A DNA stretch of 64,000 nucleotides from Fredinandcohnia onubensis (GTDB lineage Bacteria; Bacillota; Bacilli; Bacillales; Bacillaceae_L). Both the position numbers and the translations under genes were made by a program. Location: the NCBI RefSeq assembly GCF_031181385.1, contig NZ_JAPSKV010000002.1, positions 310,001 through 374,000 on the forward strand, in the 5' to 3' direction. Shown one piece after another: positions 1 to 8,683 of this stretch (positions are counted from its first letter, which is position 1; every line of letters starts with the position of its first letter). Under the pieces are notes generated by a model. The model had not been told where the DNA came from. It searched no databases and saw only the letters and a program-made list of their open reading frames with translations.

Positions 1-22
1 TTGTGGCATTCCCTTTGTGATG

Positions 23-59
23 AAGCTGATTTTCGTTTAATGCGGGGTCAGCTTTTTGT
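23..59 (+). terminator. Intrinsic terminator of the upstream gene
   Basis: AAGCTGA (23-29) pairs with TCAGCTT (48-54) and is followed by a T-rich run. It probably ends a plus-strand gene lying outside the window on the left. Confidence 0.5.
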
Positions 60-147
60 TTCTCTTATATTCCTCTTTCTTGTTTCCATTTTTTGTGCAT
101 ATAATAGAAATAATGGTAGATAAAAATGATGAGGGGAATGAAGAAAA

Positions 148-588
148 ATGAGTCTTTTCACAGCAAAGGGTATTTGGACTGGAAATAGGAACGGTGAAGG
201 TACCATTACCACCGACGGCCTTCACACAGTGGTCTCCGCACCAAAACAACTCGACGGTCCGGGTAAAGGTGCAAATCCTGAAGAATTGTTAGTTGCAGCA
301 GCTACCAATTGTTATATGCTTACTCTTGCAGCAATCTTGTCTAATCGAGATATTGAATACACTCATCTCAATGTTGAAACGGAAGGTACAGTCGGAAAGA
401 ATGGTAAGCGCTTAATCTTTGAAAAGATTGTTCATAAACTTGTTATTTATGTGAAACAAGCTGACGAAGAATTACAAGAAAAGTTAATTCAACTTGCACA
501 CCGTGCAGAGACAGCCTGCTTTATTTCACAGACGCTGAAGGGAAATGTTGAGGTTACCGTTGAACCAGTTGTTAAAGTTGTTAATTAG
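148..588 (+). CDS. OsmC/Ohr family protein
   Basis: This 146-residue protein belongs to the OsmC/Ohr superfamily of cytoplasmic thiol peroxidases, which reduce organic hydroperoxides. The segment NPEELLVAAATNCYMLTLAA carries the first conserved cysteine (about residue 56), and AETACFISQTLKGN near residue 124 carries the second, so the redox pair is intact. The length is normal for the family. A TATAAT-like -10 lies at 100-105. The gene stands alone, with a terminator 11 bases after the stop. Whether it is OsmC-like or a YhfA-type relative cannot be settled by eye. Confidence 0.88.
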   Translation: MSLFTAKGIWTGNRNGEGTITTDGLHTVVSAPKQLDGPGKGANPEELLVAAATNCYMLTLAAILSNRDIEYTHLNVETEGTVGKNGKRLIFEKIVHKLVIYVKQADEELQEKLIQLAHRAETACFISQTLKGNVEVTVEPVVKVVN

Positions 589-598
589 TTGTTTCGTT

Positions 599-650
599 AC
601 ACCCCTTGTTTAGAATGCTGCTAATTGGTGGCAAACCAAAACAGGGGTGT
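599..650 (+). terminator. Terminator after the OsmC-family gene
   Basis: ACACCCCTTGTTT (599-611) pairs, with one bulge, with AAACAGGGGTGT ending at 650. The loop is long and the following T-run is short, so it may be weak. Confidence 0.5.
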
Positions 651-670
651 TTATATGTCTGAAATGATTT

Positions 671-780
671 AGTGGCAGTAATTTTTAGATAGTGACAGTA
701 AAAAAGGATTAGTGGCAGTATTTTGAGAATAGCGGCAGTAAATCAAGATTAGTGACAGTATTTTAAGAATAGTGACAGTA
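671..780. repeat. Six-copy tandem array with exact 20-bp period
   Basis: The decamer AGTGRCAGTA (one copy AGCGGCAGTA) begins at 671, 691, 711, 731, 751 and 771, so the period is exactly 20 bp. The alternate 10-bp spacers are AT-rich and less conserved (atttttagat, aaaaaggatt, ttttgagaat, aatcaagatt, ttttaagaat). The array lies between the OsmC-family and panE genes, which converge, so it is not in a promoter of either. The phasing equals about two helical turns and puts all copies on one DNA face. Confidence 0.9.
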
Positions 781-796
781 ATTCATCAAATAATTA

Positions 797-822
797 AAAA
801 AGATAGTGCGCTCACACTACCT
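797..822 (-). terminator. Terminator of panE
   Basis: TAGTGCG (804-810) pairs with CACACTA (813-819) with one G-U type mismatch. On the minus strand it is followed by CTTTTTTAA. It sits directly after the panE stop. Confidence 0.7.
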
Positions 823-834
823 TTCTCATTTCTA

Positions 835-1752
835 CTATCCTCTTTGCGCTTGATAAACCTTTAAGTTTGAATAGATGATCTCTAATAATGGCGTATCGAT
901 TCCTTTTTCCTGGGCAATTTTATATAAATAACCTTGTAATTGATCAGCCTCTACATCAAAGCCTTTTTCCATATCACGCTGCATTGATGATTTCATATCA
1001 TAACTCAATAAATTCGTTGTTTTTAAATGCTTTTCCTCTATGTCCTGATCAATAGGTGCACCAAATGCCCTCATCACAGAACCGATTTCTTTGTATAGGT
1101 TTAGAATAAGCTTTTGACCATTCTGTTCTTCTCGAATGGGGCCAATCGCAGATCTCATTAACGCTGTAATGCCTGAAAAACCAGTGATAAACATATATTT
1201 GTGCCACATCTCTCGATCAATATTATCGCTTAATTGAATCGTTGTTTTCGTTCCCGACATGACATCCGCCAAACTTTCAATACGATTCGTTCTCTCTCCT
1301 GAAAACTCCCCGAATAAAGCACGATGACTTGGGCTTGTCTGAATGATCTTCCCCTCGGAATCCAATGTTGATTCTATGAAGCATAAACCACCAATTACAT
1401 TTTGTGGGTTAAACTTGGATTTAATGACCTCCACATGACTGTATCCATTCAAGAGCGGCAGAATCATTGTATCCTTGCCCACATATGGCTCAATACTTTC
1501 TAAGGCACCTTCAAGGTGATATTGTTTAGTTGAAAGAATGATAACATCGAAAGGACCTGCTTCATCACCTGATTTAATTGTTTTCGGTTGAAGTGTCACA
1601 TTTCCATGGATGCTTTCAATTTGAAGCCCATTTTTTTGTATTTGCTTTTGTCTATTTTCACGGACTAGAAAAGTAATGTCTTCCCCCTTTTCCAGTAGGC
1701 GTCCCCCAAAGTAGCCACCAATTGCCCCAGCTCCTACAACTAGTATTCTCAA
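835..1752 (-). CDS. panE: 2-dehydropantoate 2-reductase
   Basis: This 305-residue protein is a ketopantoate reductase (ApbA/PanE family). The family reduces 2-dehydropantoate to pantoate with NADPH in the pantothenate/CoA pathway. The N-terminus MRILVVGAGAIGGYFGGRL is the Rossmann dinucleotide loop GxGxxG with the family glycines. A lysine in STKQYHLE and the helical C-terminal domain from about residue 175 fit the fold, and the length matches. Bacillaceae often have several paralogues, and this copy is not beside panB/panC, so it could be a paralogue acting on a related 2-oxo acid. Confidence 0.85.
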   Translation of the reverse strand: MRILVVGAGAIGGYFGGRLLEKGEDITFLVRENRQKQIQKNGLQIESIHGNVTLQPKTIKSGDEAGPFDVIILSTKQYHLEGALESIEPYVGKDTMILPLLNGYSHVEVIKSKFNPQNVIGGLCFIESTLDSEGKIIQTSPSHRALFGEFSGERTNRIESLADVMSGTKTTIQLSDNIDREMWHKYMFITGFSGITALMRSAIGPIREEQNGQKLILNLYKEIGSVMRAFGAPIDQDIEEKHLKTTNLLSYDMKSSMQRDMEKGFDVEADQLQGYLYKIAQEKGIDTPLLEIIYSNLKVYQAQRG

Positions 1753-1792
1753 AATCTTGCAACCCCTTTCATACTGATACTACAATATTATA

Positions 1793-1821
1793 ACAAAAAA
1801 AGACCAGATAAGTACTGGTCT
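1793..1821 (-). terminator. Terminator after the VanW gene
   Basis: AGACCAG (1801-1807) pairs with CTGGTCT (1815-1821) across the loop ATAAGTA. On the minus strand seven Ts follow. Confidence 0.85.
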
Positions 1822-1834
1822 CTTAAACTCTCAA

Positions 1835-2758
1835 TTAGTTTGATACATAATTCGCTGCGGAACGAACTTCGATTTGGAGTGAACCGCCTTTTACAGACGA
1901 TTTCAATACTACAGGATATGGACGATTATTTGAAAACTTAAAGTCTAAATACGGATAAGCAACTGTCGCGTCATGCCCAATTGGAACATAACCGACTGGT
2001 TTTGAGTGGTGATGGACCTCAATCATTTCTAGTCCCGCCTTTGCAACAGCATTATAAAGAGTACTAGAAGTTTGACATACTCCTCCCCCATATCCCGGAA
2101 CAAATTCCTTGTTCACGATTACAGTCGCAAGCGCATAGCCGTTCTCTTTTGAGGCATTTCCAACAACTGTATTAAAATAAAAACGGTCCCCTGGTCCCAA
2201 CACTATATCATTAATTTGATCTGCAGATTTTTTGATATTAAAGCTTCTTCCTTCTACAGAAGCATCGAAATACGTTGTGAAGCTTCCAAGCACGACTTCA
2301 TTAATACCTTGAACTTGATCTTGTGTAACGTTTGGATTTGTTTCTTCAATCGGAAGTACAACTTGCTTATTAAAAACGGAATTATCTAGTAATCTGGTGA
2401 CAAGCTCATCTTCCTTTAATATCATTTGGCTTTGACCTTGTTGCAATTCTCCAGAAGTACTAAGTTTTGCAGGTATCATTGGTCGATCAATCGTTGCTGC
2501 CAAATCACTTGCTATTTGTATTGCTTTTGCTTTTAATTCTTCTTCATTTTGAAATTCATCCATGTTCAGAACTTCAATGATACTGTTGTCTCGAGGGTCG
2601 ATTATAGAAACTTCACGTACATCAACGCCTTGCTTCGACTTGATTACTTCAACAGGCGCTACCTGATGAAGTTCAACGGTCACTGGTTCTTTTTCGATGA
2701 GACTGCACCCACTCATCAATAATACACCTAATAATAATGGCAAAGTTGTTTTCTTCAA
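1835..2758 (-). CDS. VanW domain lipoprotein
   Basis: The protein has an N-terminal lipoprotein signal (LKKTTLPLLLGVLLMSGC, lipobox LMSGC) followed by a spacer and a C-terminal VanW domain. The VanW core is seen in VCQTSSTLYNAVAKAGLEMI and HHHSKPVGYVPIGHDATVAY. VanW proteins are secreted or membrane-tethered and of unproven biochemical function, named after a vancomycin resistance cluster. An ATG lies at 2773, but its first codons contain GGGAGAG, which is a good ribosome binding site for the in-frame TTG at 2758. I therefore prefer TTG, giving MKKTTLPLLL..., a more typical signal peptide. The gene is monocistronic. Confidence 0.85.
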   Translation of the reverse strand: MKKTTLPLLLGVLLMSGCSLIEKEPVTVELHQVAPVEVIKSKQGVDVREVSIIDPRDNSIIEVLNMDEFQNEEELKAKAIQIASDLAATIDRPMIPAKLSTSGELQQGQSQMILKEDELVTRLLDNSVFNKQVVLPIEETNPNVTQDQVQGINEVVLGSFTTYFDASVEGRSFNIKKSADQINDIVLGPGDRFYFNTVVGNASKENGYALATVIVNKEFVPGYGGGVCQTSSTLYNAVAKAGLEMIEVHHHSKPVGYVPIGHDATVAYPYLDFKFSNNRPYPVVLKSSVKGGSLQIEVRSAANYVSN

Positions 2759-2773
2759 ATTACTCTCTCCCAT

Positions 2774-3090
2774 AGTTTAATTGTCTTACATTTTTTTGTG
2801 GACAATGTAACAAATATTAAAAATGGATAACAAAAGAACTTACATTGGAATCTTATTAATGAAAACTGAATATATTCCAATTTACTGTAAGTATTTAAAT
2901 TCCTTCTCATACTAGGGATATAGACTGAGATGTTTGATAAATGGAAGTGAATGTTGTGGTAAGAATAGTAGTTTAGCAGTAGAAGAAGATAACCTTTTTC
3001 ACCTCATTAGACGTTGGTTAGCTTGTATTTGTTACTAATTTTTGAAATATTTGTAATAATTTTATTATACGTTCTTTCTAAAGAACAAAT
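2774..3090. other. Intergenic stretch without recognisable gene
   Basis: AT-rich DNA between the VanW and proC genes, which point the same way. It should hold the VanW promoter. I see no RNA gene or ORF with a ribosome binding site here. Confidence 0.5.
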
Positions 3091-3094
3091 CAAC

Positions 3095-3135
3095 TAAAAA
3101 AACTGCAATCAGAGTGATTTGATTGCAGTTTTTTT
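3095..3135 (-). terminator. Terminator of proC
   Basis: AACTGCAATC (3101-3110) pairs perfectly with GATTGCAGTT (3121-3130), flanked by an A-run and a T-run, so it can act on either strand. Confidence 0.9.
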
Positions 3136-3170
3136 CTTTTAAAAGAGAACCTCAAGAATTGTCCCAACTT

Positions 3171-3980
3171 TTATTCTTGTGATAGTTCCTTTGATTTCTG
3201 AGTACAGCTTTCCATGGCCGTGATTATAGCCGCACGAAAGCCCTGTTCTTCAAGGGTTGCGATGGCTTGAATTGTTGAGCCACCCGGTGTGCATACATCA
3301 TCCTTTAGTTCTCCAGGATGTTTTTCTGTTTCCAACACCATTTTTGCTGCGCCAAGTAAAGCTTGGGATGCAAGTTTGTACGCTTGTTTTCTAGGAATTC
3401 CTTGCATAACCGCTCCATCCGCTAAAGCCTCGATAAATAAATAAGCATAGGCTGGCGATGAACCACTTACTGCGGGAATCGCATCCATAAGCCGTTCTTC
3501 AATGACCTCAGCCTTTCCAAATCCTTCAAATAGTTGGACGATTTCAGATAGATCTTCAGTAGTCACATATGAGTTTACGCAAAGTGCACTCATTCCTTCT
3601 CCAACTAATGAAGGTGTATTTGGCATGGAGCGAACAGTCTTTATAGGTTTTTCAAATTGTGTTTCGATAAAATCAAGCGTTATCCCAGCCGCAATCGTAA
3701 TGATAATCGCTTCTTCTTTTACAACCTCTTTAACCTCATTGATAACCTCAGCATATAAATCTGGTTTTACAGCCAGGAATAAATAGTCAGCATTTGCAGC
3801 TATTTCTATATTTTTTAGTGAAGTTCCGACTTCGTATGTTTTCTTTACAAATTGTAATGTTTCTTCAGTTCTTGCACTCACCATAATTTGTTGTGGTGTA
3901 GCCACTTCGGAAGTGATGATCCCTTGAATCATCGCTTGAGCCATTTTTCCACATCCAATAAACCCAATTTGTTTGTCCAT
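3171..3980 (-). CDS. proC: Pyrroline-5-carboxylate reductase
   Basis: This 269-residue cytoplasmic enzyme makes the last step of proline synthesis, NAD(P)H-dependent reduction of pyrroline-5-carboxylate. The N-terminal Rossmann motif is IGFIGCGKMAQAMIQGI. The family signature near the C-terminus includes PGGSTIQAIATLEEQGFRAA, preceded by AVSGSSPAYAYLFIEALADGA, the dimerisation/active-site helix. The length is typical. It stands alone. Bacilli usually have several ProC paralogues (ProI, ProG, ProH), and I cannot assign which one this is. Confidence 0.93.
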   Translation of the reverse strand: MDKQIGFIGCGKMAQAMIQGIITSEVATPQQIMVSARTEETLQFVKKTYEVGTSLKNIEIAANADYLFLAVKPDLYAEVINEVKEVVKEEAIIITIAAGITLDFIETQFEKPIKTVRSMPNTPSLVGEGMSALCVNSYVTTEDLSEIVQLFEGFGKAEVIEERLMDAIPAVSGSSPAYAYLFIEALADGAVMQGIPRKQAYKLASQALLGAAKMVLETEKHPGELKDDVCTPGGSTIQAIATLEEQGFRAAIITAMESCTQKSKELSQE

Positions 3981-4097
3981 GTTGCGCCTCCTCTACTTAC
4001 TCCATTATAGAGAAGTTCTAGGAATAAAAAAACTTAGATGACCAGTGCATATAAATGGAAAGGGCGGATAAGCTAATCCAAAAAAGAGGTGAAAAAG

Positions 4098-4232
4098 ATG
4101 TTTCGATTTGAAAGAATTCTTGATACCGTATTTGGGTATACAGGCTGGCATGACCTTACAAATACAATGATTCACGGTGAACAAGAACTTGGGTCTTTAT
4201 ATGAAGATGAAGAAGAAGATTCCGTCATGTAA
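4098..4232 (+). CDS. Small acidic protein, 44 aa, unknown
   Basis: An ATG follows the ribosome binding site AAGAGGTGAAAAAG at ideal spacing. It encodes 44 residues starting MFRFERILDTVFGYTGWHD and ending in a very acidic tail (YEDEEEDSVM). A strong terminator follows directly, so it is a complete transcription unit. I see no membrane segment and do not recognise the family. Proteins this small with an acidic tail are common, conserved orphans in Bacillaceae. Confidence 0.7.
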   Translation: MFRFERILDTVFGYTGWHDLTNTMIHGEQELGSLYEDEEEDSVM

Positions 4233-4262
4233 AAAAATGACTCCTTAAATGGGAGTCATTTC
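4231..4262. terminator. Bidirectional terminator between the 44-aa gene and tag
   Basis: AATGACTCC (4236-4244) pairs with GGAGTCATT (4252-4260) between an A-run and a T-run. It serves convergent genes on both sides. Confidence 0.9.
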
Positions 4263-4820
4263 TCATGTACGCTTATAACAATGACAACTTATTATATGAT
4301 CATTAACCAACCCTGTTGCTTGCATAAATGCGTAGCAAATGGTGGAACCAATGAATTTAAAACCACGCTTTTTTAAATCCTTGCTTAGTTTGTCGCTAAT
4401 TTCAGTAGTGGTTGGTACTTCACTTAAGGTTTTAAAATGATTTTTTATCGGTTTACCACCCACGAATGACCAGATATATGTATGGAAGCTTCCGAATTCT
4501 TCTACGACTTTACGAAATGCTTTTGCATTCGTGACAACCGCATTTACTTTAAGACGATTTCGTACAATCCCTTCGTTCGATAATAATTCCTCTATTTTCT
4601 CTTCATCATATGCAACAATTTTTTCAGGATCAAAATCATCAAAAGCTTTACGGTAATTTTCTCGTTTTTTTAATATGGTATACCAGCTGAGCCCAGCCTG
4701 CGCACCCTCTAAGTTCAGATATTCAAACAACAAACGGTCATCGTAAACAGGTACACCCCATTCATGATCATGGTAATTTATATATAGAGGATCTTCATTT
4801 ACCCACCCACATCTTTTCAA
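4263..4820 (-). CDS. tag: DNA-3-methyladenine glycosylase I
   Basis: This 185-residue base-excision repair enzyme removes 3-methyladenine from alkylated DNA. MKRCGWVNEDPLYINYHDHE holds the N-terminal zinc ligands (Cys4 and the HxHEWG histidine), and the C-terminus IISCHCYKRT supplies the other His/Cys ligands, as in E. coli Tag. EGAQAGLSWYTILKKRENYR is the base-binding pocket with the conserved E and W. The length matches the family. Confidence 0.95.
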   Translation of the reverse strand: MKRCGWVNEDPLYINYHDHEWGVPVYDDRLLFEYLNLEGAQAGLSWYTILKKRENYRKAFDDFDPEKIVAYDEEKIEELLSNEGIVRNRLKVNAVVTNAKAFRKVVEEFGSFHTYIWSFVGGKPIKNHFKTLSEVPTTTEISDKLSKDLKKRGFKFIGSTICYAFMQATGLVNDHIISCHCYKRT

Positions 4821-4872
4821 ATGCTCTCCCCACCTTCTATTTCCTTTTATTAAGGATTATACCAGAAGAGTG

Positions 4873-4899
4873 GGAATAAAGGAGATTTCCCTTTATTCC
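4873..4899. terminator. Perfect 10-bp hairpin after the 47-aa gene
   Basis: GGAATAAAGG (4873-4882) pairs with CCTTTATTCC (4890-4899) across a 7-nt loop. It lies 19 bases downstream of the small zinc-protein gene. It lacks a clear T-run on the minus strand, so termination is likely but not certain. Confidence 0.5.
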
Positions 4900-4917
4900 T
4901 TTATAACAACTCCGTTT

Positions 4918-5061
4918 TTATTCTTTTATCCCTTCAAGCCACTCCTTGTAGCATTCCTTACATAATGTTTCTTCTCGTTCTCCTTCAACATTAACAAATG
5001 CAACATAATGAAATCTTTCGTTTTCAAAAGGATCTTGGCAATAAAAGCAATTAGTCGTCAT
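4918..5061 (-). CDS. Small zinc-ribbon protein, 47 aa
   Basis: The ATG at 5061 is preceded by AGGAGG. The 47-residue product begins MTTNCFYCQDPFENERFHYV and contains two CxxC knuckles (CFYC and CKEC) about 30 residues apart, so it probably binds one zinc ion. There is no signal peptide. It lies after helD but beyond helD's terminator, so it should have its own promoter. The function is unknown. Confidence 0.75.
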   Translation of the reverse strand: MTTNCFYCQDPFENERFHYVAFVNVEGEREETLCKECYKEWLEGIKE

Positions 5062-5136
5062 TTTTTAACCTCCTACTGAATAATCTTTTTCTTATTTTTA
5101 TCTAACTGTCTGTTGTTTTTTCACGTTAATAATATC

Positions 5137-5166
5137 CAAAAAAAGAGTCAGCATCCGCCGACTCCT
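5137..5166 (-). terminator. Terminator of helD
   Basis: GAGTC (5145-5149) pairs with GACTC (5160-5164), extended by AGC/GCC pairs. The minus strand continues into TTTTTTT. Confidence 0.85.
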
Positions 5167-5168
5167 TG

Positions 5169-7493
5169 TTATACTTCTATATACTTTTCTTTATTAATCT
5201 CATCAAAGAAAAAGCTTCGTTGTCCAATTGAAAAAAGCTGCAATTCATGCATGGCCCTTGTACAGGCGGTGTAAAAAAGCTTTCTTTCATATTCTCTTCC
5301 GTAAACCTCATTTGATGCGTTATAAATAATAACGGCGTCGAACTCGATTCCTTTTGCTAAATACGTTGGCAATATTAGAACACCTTTATCAAATTGGTAT
5401 GTCTCTTGGCTCATTAAGCGGACATGTATTTTATCTTGTAATGCCTGAAATGCTTCGTTACTTTCCACTGCAGTTTTACAAATGACCGCAATCGTTTCAT
5501 GGCCTTTGTCTTGAAGAGCTTTTATATGGCTTAGAATTTCTTCGTGTAGATTAGCCTTAGTATCCACTTCCTTAAGAATAGGAAGCGATCCTGAACGATT
5601 AAAGGCTTCAATTTCCTCTCCGCCAGCGACAATGCCTTTAGAAAACTCAACAATTTCTTTTGTTGAACGGTAGCTTTTTTTCAATTGAATAACTTCATAT
5701 TTCTCTTCTTCATAAAGCTCTGAAGATAATAATGTTGGTGCATTCATGGAGTGAGCGTATATCGCCTGATTGTAATCCCCAAGAATAGTCATCCGACAGC
5801 TTGGAAATAACTGCTTTAAATACTCGAATTGGAACGGAGAATAATCCTGGGCTTCATCAATGAATAAATGACGGATACCAGTGTTCGATTTTTTCCCCTC
5901 TATTAAGTCCTGTAAATATAAAAATGGGGTTGCATCCTCATAATTCAATTGTTTTTTTTCCAATTGTTTAATGGAGTAGGAACAGATATCGTTCCAATCC
6001 CCTGATAATTTTTGTTCGTTCACATAAGAAAATAATTGCTTATATAGTCCTTTTATATCCAGATAATCAAGTTTTTTAATCGCAATCTTGATCGGTTTAA
6101 AATGCTTACGTACAATTTCCTTAGCAATTAATTTTTCCTCACGTTCATAATCATCAAAGGTATCCTCAGAGAACTCCTGCTTTTTCTGTAATTGCTTAAA
6201 GATTTCGAGATGTTCTTCCTTCTCCAATAATTCAGCTTCCTGAAGAACCCAATCCTTTTTACGTTCTTTTCGTTCGAACTTAACAACTTGCTTCATGAGC
6301 CACTCTGTCACCTTGGTCAATCGATTCGGAATTGAAATGGTTGGATCCAATGTATAGAAGTATTCCTGAATCTCATTTTTTGAGATAATCTTTTTTCTGT
6401 TAAAACTAATATTTTTAAAAAGAAGTCCTGTTTCTCCAAGGTGTCTTACATAAGAATCGATTAATTCCATAAACCCAATGCTTGCTTTTAACGTGATTGC
6501 TTTAAGCCTCCCATCATAATCAGGTTGATCCATGGCTGTTAATAAGTATTCCATTTGAGAAAATGGATCCTCTACATCATAAAGGGTGCCTAATCGATGC
6601 TCTACATACTCTTGGAATGTAGATTGCTGCATATTATCTTCCCCAAGTTCCGGCAGAACAGTTGCAACATAGCTGTTGAAAAGAGGATTTGGTGAAAATA
6701 GCATGATGTTACTTGAGTTAAGCTGTTCACGATAACGATAAAGCAGGTAAGCAACTCGCTGTAATGCAGCTGACGTTTTCCCTGATCCAGCCACACCTTG
6801 AACAATTAAATAACGACTTTTTTCATTTCGGATGATTTTATTTTGCTCACGTTGAATAGTTGCAACGATACTTTTCATTTGTGTATTCGCATTATTACCG
6901 AGCACCTCTTGAAGCATTTCATCCCCAATTGTGACACCTGTATCAAACATACTTTTCATGTTGCTATTTTTGATAATGAATTGACGTTTTAAAGTCATTT
7001 CCCCTTGAATTTTTTCAAAATGGGATTCATACTTTGCTGGGCCAGGATAATAATCATAGTACATACTTGAAATCGGTGCTCTCCAGTCATATATTAAAAA
7101 ATCCTCATCTTTTTTATCTAATAATGATGCAATCCCAATGTAAATTTTCTCTTCTTTTGTTTCTCCTTCTTCCAAAAAATCAAATCTTCCAAAATATGGT
7201 GAGTCTTTTAGTCTTTCAAGAACTTTGATTTGTTTATGAATCAGTCGATGGTTTCTTTCACGTTCACCCAATAGTTCGGACTGCTGTTTAATACTTTGAA
7301 ATGTTTCAATGACGTCATCAGGTTCATCAAGATTGACAGTTACATCTTCCCAAAATGTTTTTCGAAGGTCAACTAGTTCACTTTTTGCGCCTCCCACCTT
7401 TGATTCAATGGTTGCTTTCTTACTATCGATGACCTCCAGTACATCTTCAAGTCTGTCTTGTTCCTGAATCCAGTCTGGATTATGTTTTTCCAT
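5169..7493 (-). CDS. helD: RNA polymerase recycling motor HelD
   Basis: A UvrD/Rep-like superfamily 1 ATPase that in Firmicutes binds RNA polymerase and releases it from stalled complexes and DNA. The N-terminal 190 residues are the charged coiled-coil arm that enters the polymerase secondary channel. Walker A is GVAGSGKTSAALQRVAYLLY, Walker B LFIDEAQDYSPFQFEYLKQL, motif V/VI LPTYLAKGIEFDAVIIYN and FYTACTRAMHELQLF. I chose the ATG at 7493 (MEKHNPDW) because GAGGAG lies 8 nt upstream. It gives 774 residues, the B. subtilis HelD length. The longer frame from 7559 lacks a ribosome binding site. Confidence 0.93.
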   Translation of the reverse strand: MEKHNPDWIQEQDRLEDVLEVIDSKKATIESKVGGAKSELVDLRKTFWEDVTVNLDEPDDVIETFQSIKQQSELLGERERNHRLIHKQIKVLERLKDSPYFGRFDFLEEGETKEEKIYIGIASLLDKKDEDFLIYDWRAPISSMYYDYYPGPAKYESHFEKIQGEMTLKRQFIIKNSNMKSMFDTGVTIGDEMLQEVLGNNANTQMKSIVATIQREQNKIIRNEKSRYLIVQGVAGSGKTSAALQRVAYLLYRYREQLNSSNIMLFSPNPLFNSYVATVLPELGEDNMQQSTFQEYVEHRLGTLYDVEDPFSQMEYLLTAMDQPDYDGRLKAITLKASIGFMELIDSYVRHLGETGLLFKNISFNRKKIISKNEIQEYFYTLDPTISIPNRLTKVTEWLMKQVVKFERKERKKDWVLQEAELLEKEEHLEIFKQLQKKQEFSEDTFDDYEREEKLIAKEIVRKHFKPIKIAIKKLDYLDIKGLYKQLFSYVNEQKLSGDWNDICSYSIKQLEKKQLNYEDATPFLYLQDLIEGKKSNTGIRHLFIDEAQDYSPFQFEYLKQLFPSCRMTILGDYNQAIYAHSMNAPTLLSSELYEEEKYEVIQLKKSYRSTKEIVEFSKGIVAGGEEIEAFNRSGSLPILKEVDTKANLHEEILSHIKALQDKGHETIAVICKTAVESNEAFQALQDKIHVRLMSQETYQFDKGVLILPTYLAKGIEFDAVIIYNASNEVYGREYERKLFYTACTRAMHELQLFSIGQRSFFFDEINKEKYIEV

Positions 7494-7615
7494 GAACACC
7501 ACTCCTCGTATAAGTGAACTTCTGTCTCTACCCTGAAATTGATAATAGTTGACAAACAAAAAATATTGTTATAAAATTATAATAGGGTAATTTGAACGCA
7601 TTTATTTATATGTTA

Positions 7616-7664
7616 CAAAAAAAGACAGAACAATGACATCATATCATGTCGTTCTGTCTTTTTC
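7616..7664. terminator. Strong bidirectional terminator after the epimerase
   Basis: AAAGACAGAAC (7621-7631) pairs with GTTCTGTCTTT (7651-7661), with inner pairs ATGACAT/ATGTC, flanked by A and T runs. Confidence 0.9.
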
Positions 7665-7673
7665 AATGCTTTT

Positions 7674-8618
7674 TCAGTTATTACTCATGTTACTCTTCAT
7701 AAAATCTAAGGTTCTTTCTATTCCTTCTTCATATGGTGTTGCAGGTAATGTGCCAATTTCCTTCTCATATTTTGAGCCATCTAATACCACTGGATCCTCT
7801 GTTAAATACAGCATTTCTACAACTTCTCTCATTTGTTTATCAAAAATCCCTAAGAATTGAATCATTCCCTTTGTTACAGTTGAAACAGACTTTTGATAAT
7901 GTAAATGACTTCCTGCAATGTTTATGATCTTTTCACCAGAGATAACTCCTGCAGCTGGAATATTCCAGCTTTGCCCATATGCTTTATCGTGTATTGCTAG
8001 CTCAACAATTGCCTTTGCCCCATCAGGAGTATAAATATATTCCCTTGCATTTTGTTTATTTCCAACGAACATTGCCTTTTTATTTTGAACCATTTTGTCG
8101 AATGTGTAGGTCAACATCGCATTTACTGCGTTAGGTCCATAAAAATCAGGAAAGTGTGCGATAAGTACTGGCACATTTGCTTGAAATGCTATATTACAAA
8201 GTTCCACCCTTATCTTTCCTTTTTTTGTATGGGGATTTTTGGGATACTCTTCATTTACTTTACGACCAGTTCCGCGACCGTATGCATAAATATTATCAAC
8301 GATCGCAAGCTTACTATCTGATGATTCAGCAGCTCGAACGACATTTCTCATTAGAGTTGGCTGCTTTTCATACCATTCGCTATACGGTAAATTGATCGCA
8401 TGAAATATTACATCAATACCTTTCGCCGCATTTATCAGATCTTTTTCATTAAAAACATCTCCTGTAACGATTTGTACTTTTTCTCTGTTATTAAATAGTC
8501 TCTCTAATTTTTCTTTTGAACGAGCAAAAGCTATTACTTCAATTTCTCTTTCAATCAACTCCTCAACAATTGCATATCCCATTCCACCTGATGCACCTAA
8601 TACTAATGCCTTTTTCAT
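7674..8618 (-). CDS. NAD-dependent epimerase/dehydratase (extended SDR)
   Basis: This 314-residue Rossmann protein starts MKKALVLGASGGMGYAIVEE, the GxxGxxG NAD(P) loop of extended or atypical SDRs. DVFHA-like segments (DVIFHAINLPYSEWYE) and NIYAYGRGTGRKVNEEYPKN follow the epimerase pattern, with a tyrosine in the active-site region. The substrate is unknown. It lies beside a TetR gene in the same direction, and both starts carry the same 17-bp motif (8642-8658 and 9285-9301), so the regulator probably represses both genes. Confidence 0.8.
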   Translation of the reverse strand: MKKALVLGASGGMGYAIVEELIEREIEVIAFARSKEKLERLFNNREKVQIVTGDVFNEKDLINAAKGIDVIFHAINLPYSEWYEKQPTLMRNVVRAAESSDSKLAIVDNIYAYGRGTGRKVNEEYPKNPHTKKGKIRVELCNIAFQANVPVLIAHFPDFYGPNAVNAMLTYTFDKMVQNKKAMFVGNKQNAREYIYTPDGAKAIVELAIHDKAYGQSWNIPAAGVISGEKIINIAGSHLHYQKSVSTVTKGMIQFLGIFDKQMREVVEMLYLTEDPVVLDGSKYEKEIGTLPATPYEEGIERTLDFMKSNMSNN

Positions 8619-8641
8619 CTAAACCGTCTCCTTTTTATTTA

Positions 8642-8658
8642 TTAACCAATGGTCAATA
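8642..8658. promoter_or_regulatory. Probable TetR operator at the epimerase gene
   Basis: TTAACCAATGGTCAATA is an imperfect palindrome (TTAACC-AAT-GGTCAA) 24 bases upstream of the epimerase start. It matches 15 of 17 positions with the site upstream of the TetR gene. Confidence 0.6.
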
Positions 8659-8683
8659 TTGTTCAAAAATATAGGAAGGGTTT

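Noticed and set aside
671-780. CRISPR array
   Set aside because: The 20-bp period, 10-bp repeat and AT-rich similar spacers do not fit CRISPR, and there are no cas genes.
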